Source: Sphingomonas spermidinifaciens | Lineage (GTDB): Bacteria > Pseudomonadota > Alphaproteobacteria > Sphingomonadales > Sphingomonadaceae | Assembly: GCF_002351485.1 (NCBI RefSeq) | Contig: NZ_NWMW01000002.1 | Coordinates: forward strand, 62,001 to 126,000 | Direction: 5' to 3' | DNA length: 64,000 nt | Shown: positions 1 through 8,315 of the stretch, piece by piece | How positions within the stretch are numbered: the stretch's first letter is position 1 | How the letters are laid out: the number at the start of each line of letters is the position of its first letter | Notes under the pieces: model-generated | What the model was told of the DNA's origin: nothing | Databases searched by the model: none | The model's input: the letters and a program-made list of their open reading frames with translations, nothing else | Program-made: the position numbers and the translations under genes

Positions 1-439
1 CGAGCCGCGCGACGCGCTCGAGCGGGCTATAGAGGAGCTGGACGATCGCCATCACCTGCGGTGCCATCATCGCGCCCGCTGCCCCTTGGATCAGGCGCGC
101 GGCGACGAGCTCGTCGGGGGTGCGCGACAGGCCGCACAGGCAAGAGGCGGCGACGAACGCGGCGATGCCGATGCCGAACATCCGCCGATAGCCGAAGATG
201 TCGCCCAGCCGACCGCCGATCAAGAGGAGCGAGCCGAGCCCCAGGAAATAGGCTGCGGCGATCCACTGCATCGCGATGTCGCCCGCCCCCAGCCCGCGGC
301 GGATCTGCGGCAACGCGGTGTTGACGATCGTCGCATCGGCGACCTCGAGTACGAAGGCGGCAAGGACGGTGGCGAAGGCGAGCGTGCGCCGCCAGTCGCT
401 GCGCCCGGCCGATACCGGCGCGGCTTCGATGGTCGACAC
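1..439 (-). CDS. MFS transporter, DHA2 (14-TM drug:H+ antiporter) family, C-terminus outside the window
   Basis: Inner-membrane proton-driven exporter or importer of the major facilitator superfamily; only the first 146 residues are in the window. The translation starts VSTIEAAPVSAGRSDW, followed by a hydrophobic first helix and the motif DATIVNTALPQI typical of DHA2 members (QacA/EmrB relatives). The loop motif GGRLGDIFGYRRMF near residues 77-90 is MFS motif A. I chose the GTG at 437-439 because a GGAAGGGGAG ribosome site lies just upstream. It is divergent from the MFS gene at 543 and shares palindromic operator 1, so it probably belongs to the same regulon. EmrB-type members usually expel hydrophobic compounds, so export of a toxic aglycone is a plausible inference. 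Family confident, substrate unknown. Confidence 0.85.
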   Translation of the reverse strand, partial: MSTIEAAPVSAGRSDWRRTLAFATVLAAFVLEVADATIVNTALPQIRRGLGAGDIAMQWIAAAYFLGLGSLLLIGGRLGDIFGYRRMFGIGIAAFVAASCLCGLSRTPDELVAARLIQGAAGAMMAPQVMAIVQLLYSPLERVARL

Positions 440-463
440 AGGGCGGCTCCCCTTCCGCTGAAA

Positions 464-479
464 TAGAATATGCCTTCTA
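464..479. promoter_or_regulatory. Operator 1, palindrome TAGAA-N6-TTCTA
   Basis: Sequence TAGAATATGCCTTCTA; the dyad extends to AATAGAA-N6-TTCTATT (462-481). It lies between the divergent MFS genes. On the minus strand a TTGACG (502-507) and an AATAAT (479-484) are 17 nt apart, so the operator would overlap the start region of that promoter. The same 16-bp pattern recurs at 3361, 5124, 11008 and 19799, always in a promoter region of the glycoside block. Binding by the TetR protein at 2657-3334 is inferred. Confidence 0.75.
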
Positions 480-542
480 TTATTGACGTGGACGCGCTAA
501 GCGTCAAGCATCAGCGGCGAAACGGCGCGTGGGGAGAGGCAA

Positions 543-1766
543 GTGACGAGCGAGACGGGCGCAAAGCGGGCCGGGCCGGCGCAGGGGCTGACGGTGATTG
601 TCGCCGGCTTCCTGCCGATCCTCGCCATCGTGTCGATGTTCCCGGCGGTGCCGGCGATGATCCAGCATTTCGCGAGCGACCCCGATGCGAGCTGGAAGGT
701 GCCGGCGATGGTGTCGGCGCCCGGCCTGACGATCGCGATCGTCGCACTGTTCGCAGGCGTCCTGGTGGACCGGTTCGGGCGGCGGCGGCTGCTGCTCGCC
801 GCGACGCTGATCTACGGGTTCTTCGGCGCGCTCCCGTTCCTCCTCGAATCGCTCGACGCGATCTATGCCTCGCGGCTTGCGCTCGGCGTCGCCGAGGCGG
901 TGATCCTGACGACGCTCAACACGCTGATCGCCGACTATTGGGCGGAGGACGGGCGGCGCAACTGGCTGACGCTGCAGGGGCTGGTCGGCCCCGCGCTCTC
1001 CTCGGTCATGATCTTCTTCGCCGGCAGCCTCGCCGCGTGGCGGTGGAACGGCATCTTCCTTCTTTATCTCGTCGCCTTTCCGATCTTCCTGGCGATGCTG
1101 CGCTGGATGTTCGAGCCGGCGAGTGATCTCACGGCGCGGCGAAGGCTGGGGATGGACGAGGATCGGTCGGGCTCGCGCTTTCCCTGGCCGACCGTCATTT
1201 CGATCGGCGCGCTGACGCTGTTCGCCTCGGCGCTCTATTATGTCTTCATCATCAACGGCGGTCTTGTCTGGAAGGAGCTGGGCGTCGCCGACCCGCATGC
1301 GATCGGCCAGATCAGCGCGCTGCCGACGCTGTTCATCCTCGTCGGCGCGGCGATCTTCTGGTGGATGGGCAAACGCGGGCTGTCGTCGCGGGTGCAGATC
1401 GCGACCTTCCTCGCGATCCTTGGCGGCGGCCTTGCGATCATCGGCCTCGCCGCCGACTGGCGCTGGATGATCGCGGGGATGGTGGTGCAGCAGACGGGCG
1501 CCGGCATGGCGATCCCGTCGCTGATCGCCTGGGCGCAGTCGAGGCTGCCCTTCGCGCATCGCGGGCGCGGCATGGGCGTATGGACCGCCTGCTTCTTCTT
1601 CGGCCAGTTCAGTTCGCCGCTGATCGTCAACCTCATCTCGCGCGTGACCGGCACGATGCAGGGCGCGTTCCTGGTCGCGGGGGTGCTGGGTGTCGTGGGG
1701 GCGGTTGTCGCCTTCGCGCTGCTTGGCCGGCGGGCGGACCGCGTACATGCCGTTGCGACGGCATGA
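543..1766 (+). CDS. MFS transporter
   Basis: Inner-membrane secondary transporter of 407 residues, the usual size of a 12-helix MFS protein. About twelve hydrophobic segments are visible, and the cytoplasmic loop between helices 2 and 3 carries GVLVDRFGRRRLL (MFS motif A). Closest in look to the sugar or aromatic-acid permease branches; the substrate cannot be read from sequence. It starts with GTG behind a strong GGGGAGAGG site. Its stop overlaps the start of the esterase gene (ATGA), so the two are translationally coupled and probably act on the same compound. It is the first gene to the right of operator 1 and likely imports or exports an intermediate of the glycoside pathway. Confidence 0.85.
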   Translation: MTSETGAKRAGPAQGLTVIVAGFLPILAIVSMFPAVPAMIQHFASDPDASWKVPAMVSAPGLTIAIVALFAGVLVDRFGRRRLLLAATLIYGFFGALPFLLESLDAIYASRLALGVAEAVILTTLNTLIADYWAEDGRRNWLTLQGLVGPALSSVMIFFAGSLAAWRWNGIFLLYLVAFPIFLAMLRWMFEPASDLTARRRLGMDEDRSGSRFPWPTVISIGALTLFASALYYVFIINGGLVWKELGVADPHAIGQISALPTLFILVGAAIFWWMGKRGLSSRVQIATFLAILGGGLAIIGLAADWRWMIAGMVVQQTGAGMAIPSLIAWAQSRLPFAHRGRGMGVWTACFFFGQFSSPLIVNLISRVTGTMQGAFLVAGVLGVVGAVVAFALLGRRADRVHAVATA

Positions 1767-2653
1767 GGACAGCGCTGATCCTTACGTTGCTGGTCGCGGG
1801 GACCCCCGCGGCTGCGCAGGTCCCGCGCACGATGGTCCCGACTCATGCCCGTCCGCAGCCGGGCGAGGTCGTGCTGGGCGACCCCGGGGGCCCCGACCGC
1901 GAGCAGTGGATGCTGCGCGACGGCGGCGTCGATGTGCGCAACATCACGCGACCGACGCTGACGCCGGTGCTGCCGGTCGGCCCCGGCAGCGGCGCGGCGG
2001 TGATCGTCGCGCCAGGCGGCGGCTTCCTCGGCCTCGCGATCGAGGACGAGGGGTGGAGGGTCGCGCGCTGGCTCGCCAATCACGGGGTCGCCGCGTTCGT
2101 GCTCAAATACCGCGTTCTGCCGACCCCGCGCGACCCGGCGGTCTGGCAGGACAGCCTCGCGCGGGCGATGCGCGGCGAGCGAACCGGCATCGCGCCGCCC
2201 GACGACACCCCGCCCGAGGCGCTGGCCGACGGCCTCGCCGCGCTTCGTCACGTCCGCGTGCAGGCGGGACGTTACGGCATTGACCCCGCCCGTGTCGGCT
2301 TCATGGGGTTCTCGGCGGGCGGGTTCCTGACGCGCAGCGTCGTGGCGAAGGGCGGAGCGGACGCGCCCGCCTTCGCCGCGCCCATCTATCCCAACATGAA
2401 GCCGATGGACGTCCCCGCCAACGCTCCGCCGATGTTCGTGACGATCGCCGCCGACGATTCCCTGCTCGGCCAGGCGGGCGGGTTCGGCCTGGTCGACAGC
2501 TATCGCGCGGCGGGCAAGTCGATCGAGTTCCACCTGCTCGCCGATGGCGGCCACGGGTTCGGCCTCGGCAAGCCGGGCACCGCAAGCGAGGGGTGGATCG
2601 AGGCGTTCTACCGCTGGCTCGGCGCCCGCGGATTCCTGAAGCCCGCCCGCTGA
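1763..2653 (+). CDS. Secreted alpha/beta hydrolase, acetyl-esterase/lipase (BD-FAE-like) family
   Basis: Carboxyl-ester hydrolase of 296 residues with a signal peptide (cleavage after about residue 19, TPAAAQ), so periplasmic. The oxyanion motif PGGGF is at 85-89, the nucleophile elbow GFSAGG puts the catalytic serine at about 184, and the acid and base are in AADDS and DGGHGFG near the C-terminus. Relatives (COG0657, often annotated xylan esterase or pectin acetylesterase-like) remove acetyl or feruloyl groups from plant glycosides. It overlaps the upstream MFS gene by 4 bp and follows operator 1. Inferred job: stripping acyl groups from plant glycosides before or after sugar oxidation. Family confident, substrate inferred. 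Confidence 0.85.
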   Translation: MRTALILTLLVAGTPAAAQVPRTMVPTHARPQPGEVVLGDPGGPDREQWMLRDGGVDVRNITRPTLTPVLPVGPGSGAAVIVAPGGGFLGLAIEDEGWRVARWLANHGVAAFVLKYRVLPTPRDPAVWQDSLARAMRGERTGIAPPDDTPPEALADGLAALRHVRVQAGRYGIDPARVGFMGFSAGGFLTRSVVAKGGADAPAFAAPIYPNMKPMDVPANAPPMFVTIAADDSLLGQAGGFGLVDSYRAAGKSIEFHLLADGGHGFGLGKPGTASEGWIEAFYRWLGARGFLKPAR

Positions 2654-2656
2654 CGT

Positions 2657-3334
2657 TCAGCGCGAGGTGCGCAGGTACGCCAGCACCATTTCGGCCAGCT
2701 CGACGCGCAGCGCGCCGAACGCCGTCTGGTCGGCGCCCTCCGCGGTCGAGCCGAGGCTGAGGTGCCGCGCCATCGTCGCGAAGATGATGTGAAAGGCGGC
2801 GAGCGCCTTTGCCGCGGGATCGGCGGCAGGCATCTCGTCGCGGAAGTGCAGCATCGCCTCGACCGCCGTCCGGGCTGACTGGGCGGCGGTCGCCTTGCCC
2901 GGCCCCGACACCGCCGGATCGAACGAGGCGCGCTGCATGACGAGGCGCAGCATCGGCGCGTGCTCGGCCAGCAGCTGTGAGTAGCGCTCGACATAGCGGG
3001 GCACGAACTCGGCCAGCGACTTTGACTGGTCCGCAACCTCGGCCAGCATCGCCGATTCGCTCGATATGATCTCGGTCAGCGCCTCGGCGATGACGGCGTG
3101 GATCAGATTGTCCTTGCTCTCGAAGCGCAGATAGATCGAGCCGATCGAGACCGCCCCGCGCTCGCTCACGTCCTGCAGCGTGAACTCCTCGCTCGCGCGT
3201 TCGAGCATCAGCTCGCGCGTCGCAGCCAGCATCCGCTCGAACGATTCGCGGCTGCGCCCCTGGCGCGGCTGTCTGGAGACGGCGCCCGCGGCAAGCTGGG
3301 CGGTGGCGGCAAGGCTGGAATTGGCGGTTGACAT
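2657..3334 (-). CDS. TetR/AcrR family transcriptional regulator, candidate master regulator of the glycoside regulon
   Basis: One-component DNA-binding regulator of 225 residues. The N-terminal helix-turn-helix spans about residues 50-75 (TLQDVSERGAVSIGSIYLRF), the TetR recognition region; the C-terminal ligand domain is unlike any I can name. A 20-30 residue low-complexity extension precedes the DNA-binding domain. It is divergent from the LLM monooxygenase gene, and operator 2 lies 27 bp upstream of its start, so autorepression is likely. It is the only transcription factor visible between 1 and 22,200, while the same palindrome occurs at five promoters there. I infer that it represses all five and is released by a glycoside, aglycone or keto-intermediate. 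The stop is 4 bp from that of the convergent esterase gene. Confidence 0.9.
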   Translation of the reverse strand: MSTANSSLAATAQLAAGAVSRQPRQGRSRESFERMLAATRELMLERASEEFTLQDVSERGAVSIGSIYLRFESKDNLIHAVIAEALTEIISSESAMLAEVADQSKSLAEFVPRYVERYSQLLAEHAPMLRLVMQRASFDPAVSGPGKATAAQSARTAVEAMLHFRDEMPAADPAAKALAAFHIIFATMARHLSLGSTAEGADQTAFGALRVELAEMVLAYLRTSR

Positions 3335-3360
3335 GCCCGCGACGTTGAAACAAATAAAAA

Positions 3361-3376
3361 CAGAACGTCAATTCTA
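3361..3376. promoter_or_regulatory. Operator 2, palindrome CAGAA-N6-TTCTA
   Basis: Sequence CAGAACGTCAATTCTA in an A/T-rich 98-bp gap between the divergent tetR-type gene and the LLM monooxygenase gene. It is placed to control both promoters, which is the usual arrangement for a self-regulating TetR protein. Confidence 0.75.
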
Positions 3377-3432
3377 ATTCATCTGCCGACCTTTGTTTTG
3401 ATTCGAGCGGATGAGCCTGGGAGGGTCTGGCC

Positions 3433-4548
3433 ATGCGTTTCTCTGTTTTCCTCAACGCGCGCACCATGCGACCCGAGGAGGATCGCCAGCTGATGCGCGA
3501 CCTCGAGCGTCATGCCGTGAAGGCTGCCGATCAGGGTTTCTCGGCGATTTTCATGCCCGACCATCACTTTAACGGGTACATGCCGGTGGCCAGCGACAGC
3601 TTCGTCTTCGCGGCGTATCTCGCCGCCAAGCTCCCGCACATGCATTTCGGCTTTTCGGTGGTGTCGGTGCCGCTCCACCATCCGGTACGCTTTGTCGAGC
3701 GGATCAACATCCTCGACCAGCTGACCGACGGCAAGCTGCTGGTCGGGATCGGCTCGGGCACTACGCCCGAGGAGATGATCGGCTTCGGCGTCAACTATAA
3801 GGACGCGGGCGCCGTCGCCGAGAAGAACCTCGAGCTCGCCGAGGCGCTTTGGTCGAAGGCGATGGAGGATCCCGCGATCGTCATCGATAACGGCCCGCAC
3901 CAGGGCCGCGTGCTGCAGCGCATCGCGCCGGCGAACTACACGCCGCGCCACGCGCGGCTGATGCCGGTCGCCATGAAGGAGGCGAGCATGCGCCGCGCGG
4001 CCGACAATGCGTGGCCGGCGTTCATTCCCGCCTTCACCCCGCCGAAGATCGGCGGGACCGAGCCGTTCGTCCATGTGAAGAAGTATTTCGACGCCTACCA
4101 CGATGCGCTCACTGCCGCCGGCCATTCGGACGAGGCGGTCACGGCGGCGCTCGATTGGACGACGCACACCTATCAGTGCGTCCATGTCGCCGAGAGCGAC
4201 GACCAGGCGCGTGAGGAGCTGGAGGTCATCCTGCGCGCCTATCAGGACGCGATCGAACGCGAGGCCGAGTTCAATGCCCGCGCCGAGAGCGACGACGCCA
4301 ATAAGAAGACGGATCGCACGCCCAATGCGCTGACCGACGACTGGATCGGTACCTGGTGCCTTTACGGCTCGCCCGAGACGGTGATCGAGCATCTCGAGCC
4401 CTACCGCGACCTCGGCATCGGCAACATCCTGTGCGGGACGACGACCGGGCCACTGACCGAGGAGCGGCTGCGGCTGGCTGACCAGACGCTCGACCTGCTG
4501 TCGCAAAAAGTGATGCCCGCGCTCGCCAAGTCGCCGGTCGCCGCCTGA
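3433..4548 (+). CDS. LLM-class (luciferase-like) flavin-dependent monooxygenase
   Basis: FMN-dependent oxygenase of 371 residues, normal for the bacterial luciferase-like fold (TIM barrel using reduced flavin and O2). Typical elements are the first beta-strand MRFSVFLNARTM, the metal- or flavin-site stretch FMPDHHFNGY (about 38-47), and the family signature around VERINILDQLTDGKLLVGIGSG (the run from V to G spans about residues 88-109). It follows operator 2, and its TGA overlaps the ATG of an FMN reductase (TGATG), so the pair forms a two-component monooxygenase with its own supply of reduced flavin. In the glycoside context I infer hydroxylation or Baeyer-Villiger oxidation of the aromatic aglycone, but the substrate cannot be read from sequence. 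Confidence 0.88.
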   Translation: MRFSVFLNARTMRPEEDRQLMRDLERHAVKAADQGFSAIFMPDHHFNGYMPVASDSFVFAAYLAAKLPHMHFGFSVVSVPLHHPVRFVERINILDQLTDGKLLVGIGSGTTPEEMIGFGVNYKDAGAVAEKNLELAEALWSKAMEDPAIVIDNGPHQGRVLQRIAPANYTPRHARLMPVAMKEASMRRAADNAWPAFIPAFTPPKIGGTEPFVHVKKYFDAYHDALTAAGHSDEAVTAALDWTTHTYQCVHVAESDDQAREELEVILRAYQDAIEREAEFNARAESDDANKKTDRTPNALTDDWIGTWCLYGSPETVIEHLEPYRDLGIGNILCGTTTGPLTEERLRLADQTLDLLSQKVMPALAKSPVAA

Positions 4549-5105
4549 TGCGGGTCGTCGGCATCGGCGGCACGCTGCGTGCCGGCTCGTCGAGCGAGCG
4601 GCTCGCGCGGGCGGTGCTCGCCGCGTGCGGGCGGCGGGGCGCGGAGGTGCGGATGTTCGACGGCCCGCATCTCGCCCGGCTGCCGCATTTCGATCCCGGA
4701 GCGCCCGACCGCTCGCCGGCCGAGGCCGAGCTGGTCGAGGCGGTGCGCAGCTGCAACGCGCTCGTCATCGCCTCGCCCGGCTATCACGGCGGCGTCTCGG
4801 GGCTCGTCAAGAACGCGATCGACCTGCTCGAGGACCTGCGCGTCGATTCGCGGCCCTATTTCGACGGGCGGCCCGTCGGGCTGATCGTGTCGGCGGCGGG
4901 ATGGCAGGCGGGCGGCGTCACGCTCGCGGCGCTGCGCGGCATCGTGCACGCGATGCGCGGCTGGCCGACGCCGATCGGGCTGGCGGTCAACAGTATCGAA
5001 CAACAGCCTTTTGACGCTCAAGGCGCGCTGGCCGACCCCGGCATCTCCGCCGCTGTCGAGGCGATGGCCGACCAGCTGACGCAAGGTGTGCGCCCCGGCG
5101 CTTGA
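4548..5105 (+). CDS. NAD(P)H-dependent FMN reductase
   Basis: Flavodoxin-fold reductase of 185 residues (NADPH-dependent FMN reductase family, SsuE/chromate-reductase type). The phosphate-binding loop GTLRAGSSSERLAR is at residues 8-21, and the flavin motif SPGYHGGVSGLVKNAIDLL lies near 78-96. It transfers electrons from NAD(P)H to FMN, which the overlapping LLM monooxygenase needs as reduced flavin. One-base stop/start overlap with that gene implies coupled translation at near-equal amounts. Cytoplasmic; no signal peptide. High confidence for the family and for the partnership. Confidence 0.9.
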   Translation: MRVVGIGGTLRAGSSSERLARAVLAACGRRGAEVRMFDGPHLARLPHFDPGAPDRSPAEAELVEAVRSCNALVIASPGYHGGVSGLVKNAIDLLEDLRVDSRPYFDGRPVGLIVSAAGWQAGGVTLAALRGIVHAMRGWPTPIGLAVNSIEQQPFDAQGALADPGISAAVEAMADQLTQGVRPGA

Positions 5106-5123
5106 CAGCAAAACAAAACGAAC

Positions 5124-5139
5124 TAGAACAATAATTCTA
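5124..5139. promoter_or_regulatory. Operator 3, palindrome TAGAA-N6-TTCTA
   Basis: Sequence TAGAACAATAATTCTA between the FMN reductase and TonB receptor genes. A perfect TTGACA (5102-5107) lies 16 nt upstream of the palindrome, so the operator covers the likely -10 region of the receptor promoter, as expected for repression. Confidence 0.75.
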
Positions 5140-5188
5140 TTAACTAAGCGCCGGCCCATTCGAATCGGCGCAGTTAGGGGAGGGTTAC

Positions 5189-7486
5189 ATGGCTCGATTC
5201 TCGAAGAAGTGCGTCCTGCTCGCAGGGTGCGGCCTGATGGCGGTGGCGACGCCCGCGCTGGCGCAGGACGTCCCGCCTGCCCCGGCCGACTCGCCGGCCG
5301 CCGAGGAGATCATCGTCACCGCGCAGAACCGCGCCGAACGTGTCGAGGACGTGCCGATCGCGATCGACGTGGTGGGCGCGGAGGCGATCGCCCAGGCCGG
5401 CGTCACCGACTTCCGCGAGGTCGAGCGGATTGCCCCCGTTCTCCAGATCACCCAGGATTCACAATATACCCGCGTCGCGGTCCGCGGCGTCGGCACCAAT
5501 TCGAACGACGAGGCGCAGGACCAGTCGATCGCCATCAACATCGACGGCGAATATCTGAACCGCCCGAACATCCTCAACGTCTCGCTGTTCGACCTCGACC
5601 GGGTCGAGGTGCTGCGCGGCCCGCAAGGCACGCTCTACGGCCGCAACGCGACGGGCGGCGCGATCAACTTCATCACGCGCAAGCCGGGCAAGGACTTCGG
5701 CGTCAACCTGAATGCCAGCTATGGCAACTACAACGCCTTCACCGTCGAGGGCGGCGTCGATGTGCCGTTCGGCGACTTCGGCGGGCTGCGCCTGTCGGGC
5801 ATCTATACCGACCGTGACGGCTATTTCTATCATCCCAACATCGACGCGCGCAGCGGATCGGCCGGGACCAAGGGCGGCCGTGCCAGCCTTCGCCTGACGC
5901 CGGTATCGGGGCTGACGGTCGACCTGGTCGGCGAATATGTCGAGATCGACAACATCATCCCCGCCTTCGCCGCGGTTAACGTCAATCAGGGCGGCCGTGC
6001 GCCGGGCGCGGGCTGTTCGGGCATCGGCTGGACGGAAGTCGCGCCGCTGACGCCGGGGACGCAGTGCATCCCGACGGGCACCAGCTATCTTCAGACGATC
6101 GACCGCAAGACCTATGATGCGCCGCTGTCGGGCCTCAGCCCCAACCACATCGAATCGACCGCGATCCGTGGCCGGCTCCAGTACGACTTCGGCGCGGCGA
6201 CCTTCACCTATACCGGCGGCTATCGCGACAGTGCGCAGGCGACGCAGCAGTCGCTGCCCCCGGCTTACGAGTTCCTAGAGTTCGGCAACAATGTCGAGAC
6301 GCAGAGCCACGAGATCCGGCTGAACGGCAACAACCCGGCGGGCGGTTTCCAGTGGCAGGTCGGCGGCTTCTACTTCCAGGAGAAGCTCGACAATGTCCGC
6401 GGCCTGTTCAACCGCTTCATCGGACCCAACGGCAGCTTCATCAACTTCTTCACCCGCGACAGCGAGATCAAGAGCTATGCCGCGTTCGGCCAGGTCGATG
6501 TGCCGATCACCGAGCAGCTGACCGCGGTGGGCGGCATCCGCTACACCAGCGACGACCGGACGGGCGTGTTCGGCAATTACGGCTTCGTCTTCAACTCGGG
6601 CCGAGTCGACCAGACGACCGTGCGGCCCGCCCCTTCGGTCCTGACGCCCGAGGCGAAGGGTGAGAAGGTGACGTGGCTGGCGGGCCTCAACTACAAGCCC
6701 AACCAAGACACGCTGATCTACGGCAAGGTCTCGACCGGCTACAAGGCGGGTGGGTTCGACAGCGTCGGGTCCTACGACCCGGAGAGCAACACTGCCTATG
6801 AAGTCGGCGGCAAGTTCGGAATCGGACCGCACCAGATCAACACCTCGGCCTTCTATTACGACTACAAGGATCTGCAGGCGTCGGTGCTGCTCAACCCGGC
6901 GGTCGGCGGCCAGATCTTCAACGCCGGCAAGGCGACGATCTGGGGCATTGAGGTCGAGGGCAATTTCAAGCTGTCGCGGAACGACACCTTCAGCGCGACC
7001 TTCAACTATCTGAATGCCAAGTATGACGACCTGCTTGCCGCCTACACGGTGTTCTGCGTGGGCTGTGCCGCCACGTCGGTCGGCGATCTCGACAACAATC
7101 CCGCCACGGTTACTCAACCCAACCTGGCCGGCAACAAGCTGCCGCAGAGCCCCGATGTCATCATCACCCTGGGCTACGACCATGTCTTCGACCTGGGCAG
7201 CGCCGGCACGCTGACCGCGAGCGCCTTCTCGCGGTTCAAGAGCGACTATTTCCTCGACATCTTCAACTATAATGACAGCCGCCAGCGCGGTTTCAGCCAG
7301 ACCGACCTGACGCTGATCTATCGCCCGACCAGCGAGAAATTCAGCATCCAGGCGTTCGTCCGCAATCTCGAGGACGCGCAGCCGCTGGCGTTCGGTACTT
7401 TCGTGGCGGCGGGCCCCGACGACATCTACAACTGGAGCTTCGGCGCGCCGCGTACCTACGGCGTCCGCCTAACCGTCGACTACTGA
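5189..7486 (+). CDS. TonB-dependent outer-membrane receptor
   Basis: Energised outer-membrane transporter of 765 residues. Signal peptide about 1-25 (ending PALAQ), TonB box EEIIVTAQNRAERVEDVPIA at about 34-53, plug domain to about 170 (with VEVLRGPQGTLYGRNATGGAINFITRK-type plug sequence near 139-165), then a 22-strand barrel ending in the aromatic terminus VRLTVDY. It has two cysteine-containing extracellular stretches, around GAGCSG and FCVGCA. It starts behind a GGGGAGGG site and is preceded by operator 3. Sphingomonads carry many such receptors for plant oligosaccharides and aromatics. Here the neighbours suggest import of a glycosylated phenolic, which is inference. A strong terminator follows directly. 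Confidence 0.95.
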   Translation: MARFSKKCVLLAGCGLMAVATPALAQDVPPAPADSPAAEEIIVTAQNRAERVEDVPIAIDVVGAEAIAQAGVTDFREVERIAPVLQITQDSQYTRVAVRGVGTNSNDEAQDQSIAINIDGEYLNRPNILNVSLFDLDRVEVLRGPQGTLYGRNATGGAINFITRKPGKDFGVNLNASYGNYNAFTVEGGVDVPFGDFGGLRLSGIYTDRDGYFYHPNIDARSGSAGTKGGRASLRLTPVSGLTVDLVGEYVEIDNIIPAFAAVNVNQGGRAPGAGCSGIGWTEVAPLTPGTQCIPTGTSYLQTIDRKTYDAPLSGLSPNHIESTAIRGRLQYDFGAATFTYTGGYRDSAQATQQSLPPAYEFLEFGNNVETQSHEIRLNGNNPAGGFQWQVGGFYFQEKLDNVRGLFNRFIGPNGSFINFFTRDSEIKSYAAFGQVDVPITEQLTAVGGIRYTSDDRTGVFGNYGFVFNSGRVDQTTVRPAPSVLTPEAKGEKVTWLAGLNYKPNQDTLIYGKVSTGYKAGGFDSVGSYDPESNTAYEVGGKFGIGPHQINTSAFYYDYKDLQASVLLNPAVGGQIFNAGKATIWGIEVEGNFKLSRNDTFSATFNYLNAKYDDLLAAYTVFCVGCAATSVGDLDNNPATVTQPNLAGNKLPQSPDVIITLGYDHVFDLGSAGTLTASAFSRFKSDYFLDIFNYNDSRQRGFSQTDLTLIYRPTSEKFSIQAFVRNLEDAQPLAFGTFVAAGPDDIYNWSFGAPRTYGVRLTVDY

Positions 7487-7495
7487 TCCCGTACT

Positions 7496-7530
7496 GGGGC
7501 GCCGCTCATCCTCGCGGCGCCCCGCTTTTC
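7496..7530 (+). terminator. Intrinsic terminator after the TonB receptor
   Basis: Perfect 10-bp GC stem GGGGCGCCGC / GCGGCGCCCC (7496-7505 and 7514-7523) with an 8-nt loop and a GCTTTT tail. It separates the receptor from the genes at 7547-10618, which have no obvious promoter of their own, so partial read-through probably sets a high receptor to enzyme ratio. Confidence 0.8.
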
Positions 7531-7546
7531 TTCTGGGAGTGATTGC

Positions 7547-8314
7547 GTGAAGCTTTCTGCGTGCATCGAATGGCAGTTCGCTGAGGGGAACGAGGGGCTG
7601 GGCGACCGCATCCGCGCTGCACACGCGGCCGGGCTCGACCATGCCGAGTTCCATCTCTGGCGCGACAAGGACATGGCGGGCGTGGCCGAAGCGCTGGCCG
7701 AAACCGGCGTCACCCTCACCGGGTTCTGCGTCGACCCGCGCCGCTCGATCGTCGATCCGGCGCAGCATGAAGAGTTTCTGGGCGCGGTCCGCGACACGCT
7801 CGCCGCAGCGCAAAAGGTGGGGTCTCCGCCGCTGATCGTCGCCTCGGGCTTCAATCGGGAGGGCGTGAGCCCCAACGAACATTTCGCCGAGGCGGTGAAG
7901 GCCCTGCGCGCCGCCGCCGATCTGGCCGAGGCTGCCGGCGTGACGCTGGTGCTCGAGCCGCTCAACGACCGGATCGACCATCCGGGCATGTACCTCGTCT
8001 CGACGACGCTCGGCCTCGACCTGATCGAGGCGGTGGGCAGCCCGCGCCTCCGCCTCCTCTACGACGTCTATCACAGCCGCGTGATGGGCGAGGACATGAA
8101 GGCGGTGCTCGCCGGCCGCATCCATCTGGTCGAGCATGTCCAGGTGGCCGACCTGCCCGGCCGCAACGAGCCGGGGACAGGCGACCTCGACTTCGCCGCG
8201 ATCGTCGCCGACCTGCGTGCGCTGGGGTACGAGCGCGCGATCGGCCTCGAATACCGGCCGACGCTGCCCGCCGAGGCGTCGCTCGCCCAGACACGCGATG
8301 CGCTCGGCCTCTGA
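7547..8314 (+). CDS. Hydroxypyruvate-isomerase-like TIM-barrel sugar isomerase
   Basis: Xylose-isomerase-like (AP endonuclease family 2) TIM-barrel protein of 255 residues, matching the hydroxypyruvate isomerase (Hyi) size. Putative metal ligands are E137 (LVLEPLN), D173 (LLYDVYH), Q199 (HVQVAD) and E235 (GLEYRP). The Hyi hallmark PGRNEPGTGDLDF is at about 204-216. It probably isomerises a small keto/aldo sugar or hydroxy-keto acid in the cytoplasm. It starts with GTG behind GGGAGTGA, just after the terminator, and its stop is 1 bp from the next start, so it is co-transcribed with the GPH transporter and ThuA-like gene. True substrate unknown; a 3-keto-sugar breakdown product fits the context. 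Confidence 0.82.
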   Translation: MKLSACIEWQFAEGNEGLGDRIRAAHAAGLDHAEFHLWRDKDMAGVAEALAETGVTLTGFCVDPRRSIVDPAQHEEFLGAVRDTLAAAQKVGSPPLIVASGFNREGVSPNEHFAEAVKALRAAADLAEAAGVTLVLEPLNDRIDHPGMYLVSTTLGLDLIEAVGSPRLRLLYDVYHSRVMGEDMKAVLAGRIHLVEHVQVADLPGRNEPGTGDLDFAAIVADLRALGYERAIGLEYRPTLPAEASLAQTRDALGL

Positions 8315-8315
8315 C

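Noticed and set aside
504..1748. Minus-strand frame opposite the MFS gene
   Set aside because: Arg/Asp/Glu-rich composition without motifs; it is a shadow of the confirmed MFS reading frame.
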